Positions 27,960 through 35,741 of a DNA stretch of 64,000 bases are shown here, piece after piece. How positions within the stretch are numbered: the stretch's first letter is position 1; every line of letters begins with the position of its first letter. The stretch is from Advenella sp. FME57 (GTDB lineage Bacteria > Pseudomonadota > Gammaproteobacteria > Burkholderiales > Burkholderiaceae_B): contig NZ_JABUXU010000010.1 of assembly GCF_014897675.1 (NCBI RefSeq), forward strand, positions 62,001 to 126,000, read 5' to 3'. The position numbers and the translations under genes are program-made. Below the pieces are notes generated by a model. That model made no database searches. It was not told where the DNA came from and saw only the letters and a program-made list of their open reading frames with translations.

Positions 27960-27992
27960 CGAACCGACACGCCTTGCGGCGGGGAGTTTGAG
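27960..27992 (-). repeat. Relic of tRNA-Leu (T-arm to anticodon arm)
   Basis: The + strand sequence matches 50054-50087 inside the tRNA-Leu(CAA) gene at 31 of 34 aligned positions, with one gap and the same orientation. Only the central third of the tRNA is present, so it cannot be functional. It may mark an old integration end or a recombination scar. It opens a 430-base stretch (27960-28390) made only of relics. Confidence 0.6.
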
Positions 27993-27993
27993 C

Positions 27994-28145
27994 GGGTTGT
28001 AGTTGCACTGTATCGGAAGTTCGGCACAGTGCAAATAATTACATTGACCGGCAAATGTAATGTTTACTAAATCCCATTGCTCAGTTGGAAAGACCGTCAG
28101 TCTGCATCGCAGCCGGCGTATATCGCAAACCGGCAGCTGCCCGCA
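27994..28145 (-). pseudogene. Diverged copy of an aldo/keto reductase 3' end and its terminator
   Basis: The sequence aligns without gaps to 42454-42605 (offset 14460) at roughly three quarters identity. It includes the hairpin TGCACTGT...ACAGTGCA and the last codons of the aldo/keto reductase (- strand). Homology stops near 28145, where a transposase-like relic begins. It is therefore the tail of a paralogous or formerly adjacent gene whose body has been lost. Confidence 0.65.
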
Positions 28146-28147
28146 GG

Positions 28148-28390
28148 CTTCGGTCGCTTTACCTTACCAGGCAGCAACTGAACAGGTTGTTGGTGCAAAA
28201 GCACATCCCGGCCAAACAGGCACGCAAGATGCTACCCCGGCTACTCACGCTACTGGAGCACTTTGTTCACAGCTCCGCAAGCGCCCTGGCCAGCACGCTC
28301 AAGTCGTGGTTGGAACCGATTGTGCGGCTGTGGCGTTCCTCAACAATATGAGGATGACTCGGGAGGCGGTAGTAGTGCGACAATGACTTA
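28148..28390 (+). pseudogene. Transposase C-terminal relic (ISL3-like)
   Basis: The + strand frame reads LRSLYLTRQQLNRLLVQ, KQARKMLPRLLTLLEHF and SWLEPIVRLWR before a stop. The LEPIVRLWR block resembles the end of ISL3-type transposases, where EPIVRMWRF precedes the last catalytic residues. The following sequence has lost frame. No terminal inverted repeats are visible. The family assignment rests on this short block only. Confidence 0.45.
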
Positions 28391-28406
28391 GACGAGCGAA
28401 CAACGC

Positions 28407-29117
28407 TCACGCTTGGTCATACATCATCTGTCGGAATGCTTTTGAAGCGCCAAGTCGGCTGGACAGTTCACTGGCTGCCTTCAGTAGTATACGTTCAAAG
28501 CGGCGGGCATCCACAGTGCGTAAACGCTCCGAGGGGCCGGCCAACGTTAGTGATCCTGAAAAAAAATCCTCTACACCGATAATGGGCACGCTCCATGATG
28601 ACGTGTAGGGGTCTCGAACACCACTTGAAAAATAAGGCAGCGGAGCATCTTTAAGCGTTTGAAGTTGCGCCCATTTTTTGAAGACTCGACCAGTGGCAGA
28701 GTCATCCGGCGTCATGACGCTGCCAGCTAGAACATTGGGGTGCAGTCCTTCATGAGGCTGTGCTCGAAAAAGACATAAGCGCGTTCCGATTTCTGCGCCC
28801 TCGACATAATAGGCGGTGCTTTCGCCGGTGTCTCTCGACAATTGCTCGAGCACAGGCATCACCGCGCCGGACAAATCGAAGCTTCGTTGATAGACGCGCC
28901 CTAGAAACAGCAGGCGAGGGCCGGGCGAATAGCGGCCATCGTTTCCACGTACTGCATAGTTACAGCGGACCAACGAGTTCAACAATCGAAAAATAGTCGT
29001 TTTATGTAGCGGCAGGCGTTCTGCCAACTCCGCCAGGCTGAGCTTTTCTTCGCCTGGTTTAAAACAATCGAGTATTGAAAGTGCGCGTTCAACTGCGATA
29101 ACGCCATCATTGCTCAT
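28407..29117 (-). CDS. IclR-family regulator of the galB cluster
   Basis: 236-residue IclR-type regulator. The winged helix is LSLAELAERLPLHKTTIFRLLNSL and the effector domain begins after PGPRLLFLGRVYQ. TAYYVEGAEIGTRLCLFRA and DDSATGRVFKKWA are typical ligand-domain segments. It is divergent from the galB-aldolase-Bug operon, with a palindrome between the two. Regulators of this family commonly control protocatechuate/gallate pathways, consistent with the neighbours. Confidence 0.88.
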   Translation of the reverse strand: MSNDGVIAVERALSILDCFKPGEEKLSLAELAERLPLHKTTIFRLLNSLVRCNYAVRGNDGRYSPGPRLLFLGRVYQRSFDLSGAVMPVLEQLSRDTGESTAYYVEGAEIGTRLCLFRAQPHEGLHPNVLAGSVMTPDDSATGRVFKKWAQLQTLKDAPLPYFSSGVRDPYTSSWSVPIIGVEDFFSGSLTLAGPSERLRTVDARRFERILLKAASELSSRLGASKAFRQMMYDQA

Positions 29118-29156
29118 GGTTGTATGCCTTCGTATCTTGGATGCTTATGTTGGTTG

Positions 29157-29171
29157 TTGTACTAGGTACAA
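29157..29171. promoter_or_regulatory. Palindrome TTGTAC-TAG-GTACAA (IclR site)
   Basis: A perfect inverted repeat with six-base arms in the 118-base region between the iclR gene and galB. A related, looser repeat follows at 29177. It is the best operator candidate for the divergent IclR regulator. Confidence 0.55.
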
Positions 29172-29176
29172 TGTCA

Positions 29177-29192
29177 TTGTACAAGAATACAA
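29177..29192. promoter_or_regulatory. Second TTGTA/TACAA repeat
   Basis: TTGTA-N6-TACAA, with the same half-sites as the palindrome at 29157 and wider spacing. It may be a second contact for the same regulator or part of the galB promoter. Confidence 0.4.
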
Positions 29193-29235
29193 TATGTTTG
29201 TTTATGAATTTATTGTCAGAAGAGGGTCGAAAAGC

Positions 29236-29952
29236 ATGTCGTCATCTATTGTTGTCGTAACCGCGCATGTTGGTGATTTTGTGTGGCGTTGTGGCGGAGC
29301 CATGGCGGTGCATGCTGCGCAGGGGTACAACGTACACCTGGTTTGCCTTAGCTTTGGCGAAAATGGTGAATCGAATCTGGTTTGGAAAGAGGAGGGGGCA
29401 ACGCTAGACAAAGTTAAGGAGACCCGACGCCTGGAAGCACTTGAGGCAGGCAAGGTGTTGGGGGCAAGCACATCAGAGTTTTACGATCTGGGCGACTACC
29501 CACTCATTATCACCCCCGAAGTGGTTGACCGTTTGTCGCGTGCTTTTCGGCAGTATCAGCCCAGCCTGATCATTACACATCCCGAGAAAGACCCTTCGAA
29601 TCTTGATCATTGCCGCACATTTGAAGCTGTGCTTCTGGCGCGCATGAAGGCAATTGCGCCTGGGCACGGAAATGACTTCATCAAACCGCCGCAGGTTCTG
29701 TGCTTTGAGCCGCATCAGTCAGAGTTGTGCGGCTTCAAGCCAAACATGCTGCTCGATATCACCAGCGTCTGGGATCAAAAGAAGGCAGCCATGCAAACAA
29801 TGCACGCCCAGCGGAACCTTTGGGACTACTACGAGCGGGTCGGTATGCAGCGCGGGGCACAGGCCGGCCGGCGAGCGGGTTCGGGACAACTCTATGGCGA
29901 AGCCTATCAAAGCATCTTTCCATCAGTATATACATCGTTTTTATCCAACTGA
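29236..29952 (+). CDS. galB: 4-oxalomesaconate hydratase GalB (PIG-L fold)
   Basis: 238 residues of the PIG-L/LmbE fold. The zinc-site region is AHVGDFVWRCGGAMAVHAAQ and the C-terminal half has PPQVLCFEPHQSELCG and DITSVWDQKKAAMQTM, which are characteristic of GalB, the gallate-pathway hydratase. GalB converts 4-oxalomesaconate to 4-carboxy-4-hydroxy-2-oxoadipate, the substrate of the RraA-type aldolase encoded 12 bases downstream. The start at 29236 is chosen by similarity; the frame is open far upstream. No ring-cleaving dioxygenase gene is in the window, so the upper pathway must be elsewhere. Confidence 0.82.
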   Translation: MSSSIVVVTAHVGDFVWRCGGAMAVHAAQGYNVHLVCLSFGENGESNLVWKEEGATLDKVKETRRLEALEAGKVLGASTSEFYDLGDYPLIITPEVVDRLSRAFRQYQPSLIITHPEKDPSNLDHCRTFEAVLLARMKAIAPGHGNDFIKPPQVLCFEPHQSELCGFKPNMLLDITSVWDQKKAAMQTMHAQRNLWDYYERVGMQRGAQAGRRAGSGQLYGEAYQSIFPSVYTSFLSN

Positions 29953-29964
29953 ATCGAGGCCAGC

Positions 29965-30624
29965 ATGACGGAATCATCAAACCAGCAAATCAACCAGACT
30001 TGTGCCGGGTGGTTGACCAGCACGCTGCTTGCAGATCGTGGTGCTCATGTGCTTGGCAGCCGGATCAAACCGCTGCGCCCTGGTGCTCGCCTGCATGGTC
30101 GCGCCTTGACCATATCGGTGCCGCCAGGGGACAACCTTGCCATTCATGCTGCCTTAGCCTCGGCTAGGGCCGGAGACGTTCTTGTTATCGACGGCGGGGC
30201 CTATACCGAGCGGGCGCTAATGGGCGGCATCATGTGTACCCAGGCGTTCAGGGCGGGTATCGCCGGAATAATCATAGATGGCGCTATTCGTGATATTGCA
30301 GAGTTGCGCGTCATGGACATGCCGGTTTTTGCGATCGATGCCGTACCTGCAGGTCCGACCAAGAATGGACCAGGAAGCATCTTGCGTCCAATCGCGTGTG
30401 GAGGTGTCGCTATTTATCCTGGCGACTGGATTTTTGGTGACGATGACGGTGTTGTGGCCTATCGGCACAGTGCCCGTGAAGATTTGCTTGACTCGGCTAA
30501 AGAAAAGTATGTCGCCGAGCAAAAGCGACTTGCTGCAATAGCGGATGGCGTGCTAACACCTCCGTGGCTGCAAGAAGCACTGAAAAAAAGCGCAATAGAT
30601 ACGGCTTCGCGTTCAGATTTTTAA
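29965..30624 (+). CDS. RraA-type aldolase (CHA/HMG aldolase-like)
   Basis: 219 residues of the RraA/HMG-aldolase fold. LTISVPPGDNLAIHAALASA, DVLVIDGGAYTERALMGG and the active-site IIDGAIRD (Arg-Asp pair) are present, with PAGPTKNGPG further on. Next to galB the expected reaction is cleavage of 4-carboxy-4-hydroxy-2-oxoadipate to pyruvate and oxaloacetate. It is only a distant relative of the classical GalC/ProA enzymes, being closer to the aldolase at 5038, so the substrate remains an inference. The spacing of 12 bases implies one operon with galB. Confidence 0.82.
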   Translation: MTESSNQQINQTCAGWLTSTLLADRGAHVLGSRIKPLRPGARLHGRALTISVPPGDNLAIHAALASARAGDVLVIDGGAYTERALMGGIMCTQAFRAGIAGIIIDGAIRDIAELRVMDMPVFAIDAVPAGPTKNGPGSILRPIACGGVAIYPGDWIFGDDDGVVAYRHSAREDLLDSAKEKYVAEQKRLAAIADGVLTPPWLQEALKKSAIDTASRSDF

Positions 30625-30653
30625 TAATAAGTAAATTTAATTTAGGAGACGTT

Positions 30654-31619
30654 ATGTTCAAATTACCCAAGATAATCGTGGCTGCGGCTTTTTCTTTTGC
30701 CTCTGTTGGCGCGCTTGCCCAGGCCAGCTATCCCGACCGGCCGATCCGGATGATTATTCCGTTTTCGGCCGGCGGCCCGGCTGATATGGTTGGGCGTGAA
30801 GTTGCACAGTCGCTGAGCCAGGAGTTAGGCCAGACTGTAGTCGTCGTTAATTCCGGAGGCGGCCATGGCGTGCCCGCGCTTAACCAATTGCTCGGAGCAC
30901 CTGCCGATGGCTATACCTTGCTCATGCCGGCCTCGGGAAACATGACGATCCCGTCCAAGTCAATGAAAGGCAAAGATGTGCTCGAACTGCTTGCTCCGGT
31001 AAGTCAGGTTACGCAAAGTCCCCATGTACTGGTGGTTAGTAAATCGATTCCCGTTACTTCTGTCCAGGAACTTATCGATTATGCCAAGGCAAATCCTGGC
31101 AAGGTCAATTTTGGATCGGCAGGAGTAGGTGGTGTTGCTCACCTTGCAATCGAGATGTTCAAGAATCAGGCAGGTGTTGACGTTGCGCATGTGCCGTACC
31201 GCGGGACGTCAAAGGCGGTCATTGATCTTGGGGCAGGCCAGATCCACGCGCTGTTCAGTAGCATGCCATCTTTGAAGCCGATGATAGACAAGGGGGCTGT
31301 CACACCCATAGGCATGAGTTCTGCCAGTTCAGGTTCTGAAACTTACAAGTTGCCGGTGATTTCCCAAGCCGGCCTGCCTAACCTTGAATATACAACCTGG
31401 TACGGCATTTTCGCCAAGAAAGGTACACCTGAGCAAATCATTCAAAAGCTGAACAAGGCTGTTGCCAAGGTCATTGATAACCCGGAACTGAACAAGAAGT
31501 TTGAGCCTCAAGGTGTCGAATTCGTATCCAGCACGCCAGAAACGTTGACCGCGCTTGTGCAGAAAGACAGTGCCAAGTGGCGCAAAATCATTGACGATGC
31601 GGGTATCGAGATCGAATAA
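30654..31619 (+). CDS. Bug-type tripartite tricarboxylate receptor
   Basis: 321 residues from the ATG at 30654, after TAGGAG. A signal peptide of about 25 residues ends in ALAQA, followed by SYPDRPIRMIIPFSAGGPAD, the conserved Bug loop. VDVAHVPYRGTSKAVIDLGA and GVEFVSSTPE are family segments. As the third gene of the galB operon it probably captures a tricarboxylate-like intermediate or an aromatic acid degraded by the same pathway. Confidence 0.92.
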   Translation: MFKLPKIIVAAAFSFASVGALAQASYPDRPIRMIIPFSAGGPADMVGREVAQSLSQELGQTVVVVNSGGGHGVPALNQLLGAPADGYTLLMPASGNMTIPSKSMKGKDVLELLAPVSQVTQSPHVLVVSKSIPVTSVQELIDYAKANPGKVNFGSAGVGGVAHLAIEMFKNQAGVDVAHVPYRGTSKAVIDLGAGQIHALFSSMPSLKPMIDKGAVTPIGMSSASSGSETYKLPVISQAGLPNLEYTTWYGIFAKKGTPEQIIQKLNKAVAKVIDNPELNKKFEPQGVEFVSSTPETLTALVQKDSAKWRKIIDDAGIEIE

Positions 31620-31692
31620 AACAGCGCAGGTGGTTTTCTCGCCAACTGCCTAATTTTTCTTGTGGTGCACGTAGCCGAAATCGAGCCGACCC

Positions 31693-31716
31693 GACCCGCC
31701 TTGCGGCGGGTCCTTT
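31693..31716 (+). terminator. Rho-independent terminator after the Bug gene
   Basis: GACCCGCC-TTGC-GGCGGGTC is a perfect eight-base stem with a four-base loop, followed by CTTTT. It lies 74 bases after the stop of the receptor gene and ends the galB operon. Confidence 0.7.
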
Positions 31717-31730
31717 TGGAAAGCCAGGGA

Positions 31731-31862
31731 TACGGTCTCGATGATCTGCGTCCATACGCCGGGCTCACTCAGTGTTGGCATTTGCCCCCTGAATACAACC
31801 CGCAGCGTCTGGATTTGCGGGTCGATGACAATGATATAGTTATCAGTGTCAGCTGCGGCTAG
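31731..31862 (+). pseudogene. Possible I78-type protease-inhibitor remnant
   Basis: The + strand frame ending with TAG at 31860-31862 reads LPPEYNPQRLDLRVDDND and IVISVSCG, which resembles the C-terminal half of small I78 inhibitors (pattern YxPxRLxxxVDxxGxIxxxxCG). Upstream the frame runs through the terminator at 31693 without a signal peptide, so no complete gene exists. The evidence is one short block; it could also be chance. Confidence 0.35.
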
Positions 31863-32824
31863 CCGTTGCGTATAGCATTCGCTTCGCGTCTGCTGTGCCA
31901 TGCTTCTTGATCCGCACGGTTCAAGAAGGTCCAGGCGACGAAGCGGCTTTTTTTCTGGCCTTGCGCCATGTCGACTGTGCGCACATCGAGTGCGCCGGCG
32001 TCTTTGATACTGCGATAGACCTCGGGCAGGTTTGATTCTTTCGAGACCAGGGTGGAGAACCAAAGCACCTGTTTCTGGACGGTGGTGCTTTCTTCAGCCA
32101 TGCGGTTTATGAACAGGACTTCGCCGCCTTCGCACCATAGCTCGCTATCGCGACCGCCAAAATTAAGCAATGGGCGCTTGTACCGGGCCCCCGCTCGGCC
32201 CAAACCGCGCCATTTGCGTTCCGAATTGTTTGCCGCCTCTTCCGATGAGCCATAGAAGGGGGGGTTGCATAGTGTCAGGTCAAAGCGATCATTCACGCCG
32301 ACCAGGCCTTTGAATATATGGGCTGGCGAGTTCTGCCGGCGTACTTCGGCTACGTCCCTGATGCCTGGATTGGCCTGGATAATCGCTTGTGCTGATTTGA
32401 CGGCACCAGGATCGATGTCCGATGCCGTAAAGCGCCATCCATAGTCGAAATGGCCGATTATCGGATAGATCGCGCTGGCGCCTGTGCCGATGTCCAGCAC
32501 ATGCACCGCCGGACCGCGGGGTATGACGCCTGCATTGCGTTCTGCCAGCAGGTCGGCCAGATGGTGCACATAATCGCCCCGACCCGGAATGGGGGGGCAT
32601 AAATAGCCTTCCGGGATATCCCAGTGAGCCACACCGTACCAGGTTTTGAGCAGGGCGGCGTTGAGCGCCTGGACCGCGGCGCGATTGGCAAAATCGATGC
32701 TTTGATCGCCATAGGGATTGGCCCGGACGAAGGCGCCGAGTTCCGGCATGCCTTTGATCAACTCTGTGAAATCGTAGCGGCCCTGATGGCGATTGCGGGG
32801 ATGGAACGAGGATAGAGTGGACAT
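31859..32824 (-). CDS. rlmF: 23S rRNA (adenine-1618-N6)-methyltransferase RlmF
   Basis: 321-residue methyltransferase. The N-terminal HPRNRHQGRYDFTELI is the RlmF signature, the SAM-binding motif is VLDIGTGASAIYPIIG, and the catalytic motif is CNPPFYGSSEEA (NPPF, for adenine N6 methylation). It modifies A1618 of 23S rRNA in the cytoplasm. Its length is as in the family. It is a core gene standing alone between two catabolic regions. Confidence 0.93.
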   Translation of the reverse strand: MSTLSSFHPRNRHQGRYDFTELIKGMPELGAFVRANPYGDQSIDFANRAAVQALNAALLKTWYGVAHWDIPEGYLCPPIPGRGDYVHHLADLLAERNAGVIPRGPAVHVLDIGTGASAIYPIIGHFDYGWRFTASDIDPGAVKSAQAIIQANPGIRDVAEVRRQNSPAHIFKGLVGVNDRFDLTLCNPPFYGSSEEAANNSERKWRGLGRAGARYKRPLLNFGGRDSELWCEGGEVLFINRMAEESTTVQKQVLWFSTLVSKESNLPEVYRSIKDAGALDVRTVDMAQGQKKSRFVAWTFLNRADQEAWHSRREANAIRNG

Positions 32825-33028
32825 GGGGGTCTGGCGCTACTTTGAAGTGGACGATCTGGCCATGATATCAATGAGTTCGGGAACCGTGGTTAAAAAATGG
32901 CACGAAATTCAATCAGGGCTCGCCCACCGTGCCGGCGATAAGGTTGAACTCAGCGTCACGGAAATGACGTCCGTTGTGCAAGCCGAAAGGGCTTGGACAG
33001 GCGGCTAGTGCGCCCTACCCAAATGAAG

Positions 33029-33056
33029 CAAGCCCCGTCAGATGAGACGGGGCTTG
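33029..33056. terminator. Bidirectional hairpin terminator
   Basis: CAAGCCCCGTC (33029-33039) pairs perfectly with GACGGGGCTTG (33046-33056) across a six-base loop. It follows the PfpI gene (- strand, ending at 33084) by 27 bases and so ends the ABC transporter operon. Confidence 0.65.
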
Positions 33057-33083
33057 TGAAACGCCTGGTCTGCGTTTTCGGAT

Positions 33084-33671
33084 TTACGAATGGGTGATGG
33101 TCGTTCCAAGTACCTTCATGCATTCGCGCATGAACGCGGCCAGGCCGGTCCATCCTTTTGCCGACACCATGGTGCCGTCAACATAGGCTTCGTGCGGCTT
33201 GACGTCTATGTAGGTGCCACCAGCCAGAATGACTTCGGGTTCGCAGGCGCCCAGCGCGGCCACTTTTTTACCACGTACTACGCCGTCTACGGCCACAAGA
33301 ATCTGCACGCCGTGGCATATGGTGAAAATGGGTTTTTGCTGTTCGTGAAAGTGGCGCACCATGGCCTGGATGCGTTTGTCGGTACGGATATATTCCGGTC
33401 CGCGTCCGCCGGCGCAGTACACCGCATCGTAGTCGTCAAGGTTCACTTCCGAGAAGGTTTTGTTGATCTCGGCCAGATGTCCGAACCGCTCGATATACGT
33501 TTGATGTCCTTCAAAATCGTGTAATGAGGTCTGGATCATCTCGCCGGCCTTTTTGTCGGGGCAGATGACATGAACGGTATGACCTACTGCTTCCATACCT
33601 TGTTGAAACACAAAAATTTCATATTCTTCGGTGAATTCACCGCAGAGCATAAGGATCTTCTTGCCACTCAT
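33084..33671 (-). CDS. DJ-1/PfpI superfamily protein
   Basis: 195-residue DJ-1/PfpI protein. The nucleophile cysteine is in FTICHGVQILV (CHG), with a glutamate in GEFTEEYEIF. The family includes glyoxalase/deglycase-like proteins, chaperones and intracellular proteases. Here it is the last gene of a sugar-type ABC transporter operon, 51 bases after the binding protein. Its role may be processing or detoxification of the imported compound. The exact reaction is unknown. Confidence 0.88.
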   Translation of the reverse strand: MSGKKILMLCGEFTEEYEIFVFQQGMEAVGHTVHVICPDKKAGEMIQTSLHDFEGHQTYIERFGHLAEINKTFSEVNLDDYDAVYCAGGRGPEYIRTDKRIQAMVRHFHEQQKPIFTICHGVQILVAVDGVVRGKKVAALGACEPEVILAGGTYIDVKPHEAYVDGTMVSAKGWTGLAAFMRECMKVLGTTITHS

Positions 33672-33722
33672 GTTGTCCTCCTGGTTGTTAAGGTGATCGG
33701 GTCGTGACCCGATCGAATTTCA

Positions 33723-34685
33723 TTAAAATGGGCTGTCGGGGAAATAGAACTGATCGGCATTCTCGGGTGTGATCAGTGGCGCGTCCAGTTTAAAGCTGCC
33801 ACGCATGGGTGCTTGCCCGGTGAATTGCGCAGCCGTCATGTAAATGGCCGACTTGATCATCGAGGGCGGGTAAGGGGTCGAGATCGGCGTCATGGCGTTC
33901 TTGGCCTTGACCAGTTCAATCACGTCTTTCATACCGTTGCCGCCCAGTGCGTATTTGATTTCGGTTCGGCCAGACTCTTTGATGGCCTGCCTGACGCCCA
34001 GCAGCATGTCGTCATCATTGGCCCAGACGGCATCGATCTTCGGATATTTGGCCAGATAATCCTGCATCAGGGAAAAGGCCTGATCCTGATTCCAATTGGC
34101 ATACTGAATATCGAGGATCTTGATGTCCGTGCCTTTTATGACATCTGTGAAGCCTTTGATACGCTCATCGTCAATGACGGTTGGTATGCCGCGCAGTACA
34201 ACAATATTCCCCTTTTTGCCAAGCTTATCAGCCAGCCATGTCGCGGTATTGGCGCCGACGGCAATATTGTCGCCGGCGACATACAGGTCAGGTATGGATG
34301 AGTCTGTCAGCCCGCGATCAACCACCGCGATAAAGGTGCCGCCTGCCTTGACCTGCTCGACAGGGCCGGTCAGTTCTTCGGAGGTGAAGGGCAGGATGAC
34401 CAAGGCATCCAGCTTGCGCCCGGCCGAAAGGTCTTCCAGCGCCGATACCTGGGCTGTGGCTGACGGCGAGGTTTTGACCACGACGTCAATATTAGGAAAT
34501 GCCGCCTTGATTTCCTTTGCCGCCTGTTCGGCATGATAGACCACACCCCCTGTCCAGCCGTGGGTGGCGGCGGGAATGGATACGGCAATAGTTTTTTTAT
34601 CTTGCGCCAAGGCGTTGGTGCTGGTGACCGCGATAAGGGTGGCTGCAGATAGCCAGCCAAGTGTCCGTTTTGTTATAGACGTCAT
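33723..34685 (-). CDS. Sugar-type ABC transporter substrate-binding protein
   Basis: 320 residues of the Peripla_BP_4 (ribose-binding-like) type. A signal peptide covers residues 1-27 (ending ALAQ). KTIAVSIPAATHGWTGGVVY starts the mature domain, and DAVWANDDDMLLGVRQAIKE is the characteristic binding-site segment. The partners are the permease and ATPase upstream. The ligand may be a sugar, polyol or similar small molecule. Neighbouring alcohol and aldehyde dehydrogenases suggest a polyol or alcohol-type substrate, but that is inference. Confidence 0.9.
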   Translation of the reverse strand: MTSITKRTLGWLSAATLIAVTSTNALAQDKKTIAVSIPAATHGWTGGVVYHAEQAAKEIKAAFPNIDVVVKTSPSATAQVSALEDLSAGRKLDALVILPFTSEELTGPVEQVKAGGTFIAVVDRGLTDSSIPDLYVAGDNIAVGANTATWLADKLGKKGNIVVLRGIPTVIDDERIKGFTDVIKGTDIKILDIQYANWNQDQAFSLMQDYLAKYPKIDAVWANDDDMLLGVRQAIKESGRTEIKYALGGNGMKDVIELVKAKNAMTPISTPYPPSMIKSAIYMTAAQFTGQAPMRGSFKLDAPLITPENADQFYFPDSPF

Positions 34686-34751
34686 TTCTGTCTCCTAGAT
34701 GATGGTCGTCATTTTTCTATTTTGTAAAACTACTCCGCTCTTTGGTGGCGG

Positions 34752-35741
34752 TTACTTGATAAATCGATGTGCCAGCATGGCAAGAATGATGATGACCCCT
34801 TGCACCGCTGCAACAAGGTATTCAGAAACCACGTTGGACAGCACCATGAGGTTGGCAATGACTTCCAGCATCAGCGCACCAGCGATGGTGCCCCAGATCC
34901 GGGCCTTGCCGCCGCGCAGCAACGTGCCACCAATCACAACGGCGGTGATTACCTGCAGTTCCCAAAGCTGGCCTGTGGTTGGGGTGGCCGCGCCAAGGCG
35001 GGGGATATAGCAGATTGCCGCAATTGCTACGCAAAGGCCCTGAATAACAAAGGCCATGGTGCGAATCTTGGTGACCGAGATACCCGAGAAACGGGCCACC
35101 TCGGCATTGGAGCCGGTTGCTGTGCAACGGCGTCCGTATTTGGTGCGGTACAGGATGAAGGCACCGACCAGGGCGACGGCCAAGGTAACGGCCACTGGAA
35201 TGGGCAGGCCTAGTACATCGCCGAAATAGACCGGACGATAAGGTTCGCGTAGCGCGCGGTCCATAGGAATAGATCCGCCGTTAGACATCCAGGTGATCAA
35301 TGCACGATAAATGCCCATTGTGCCCAGTGTGGCAATAAAGGGCTCGATTTTGCCTACAGTAACGATCAGCCCGTTCAACAGGCCGCAGGTGGCCCCAACC
35401 AACAGACCCACGACGGCGCCGACCAAGATTGCGTTCGCACCCATGGAAGGCTGAAGATGGTTCATGGTCAGAATCATGATTCCGGTCACGAAGGCCATCA
35501 TGGAGCCGACGGACAGATCCAGGCAGCGCGACGAGATCACGAAGGTTGCGCCCACCGCGATAATGGCGATGAAGGCTGAACGGGTCACAACGTTAGCTAA
35601 GTTGGTTGCCGTGGCAAAGTTGGGGTTCAGCATTGTGCCGACCAGTAGCACAATGCCTAGCGCAATGAAAGGCCCCATGGTGGCCCAGCGGATGCGCCGG
35701 GGTGCTTCAACTGTCGCGATAGTCGTGGTCGCACTTGTCAT
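34752..35741 (-). CDS. Sugar-type ABC transporter permease (RbsC-like)
   Basis: 329 residues from the ATG at 35741, with AAGGAG upstream. It is a BPD_transp_2 permease with about eight to ten membrane helices. The signature GLLNGLIVTVGKIEPFIATL and the C-terminal GGTLLRGGKARIWGTIAGAL are typical of ribose/xylose/autoinducer-type importers. Its start lies inside the 3' end of the ATPase gene (35-base overlap), so translation is coupled. A single permease gene implies a homodimer. Confidence 0.92.
   Translation of the reverse strand: MTSATTTIATVEAPRRIRWATMGPFIALGIVLLVGTMLNPNFATATNLANVVTRSAFIAIIAVGATFVISSRCLDLSVGSMMAFVTGIMILTMNHLQPSMGANAILVGAVVGLLVGATCGLLNGLIVTVGKIEPFIATLGTMGIYRALITWMSNGGSIPMDRALREPYRPVYFGDVLGLPIPVAVTLAVALVGAFILYRTKYGRRCTATGSNAEVARFSGISVTKIRTMAFVIQGLCVAIAAICYIPRLGAATPTTGQLWELQVITAVVIGGTLLRGGKARIWGTIAGALMLEVIANLMVLSNVVSEYLVAAVQGVIIILAMLAHRFIK

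Noticed and set aside
32793-33008. A 71-codon frame after rlmF on the + strand
   Set aside because: Its start overlaps the rlmF start, it has no ribosome site or recognisable family, and it ends just before a terminator of the other strand.
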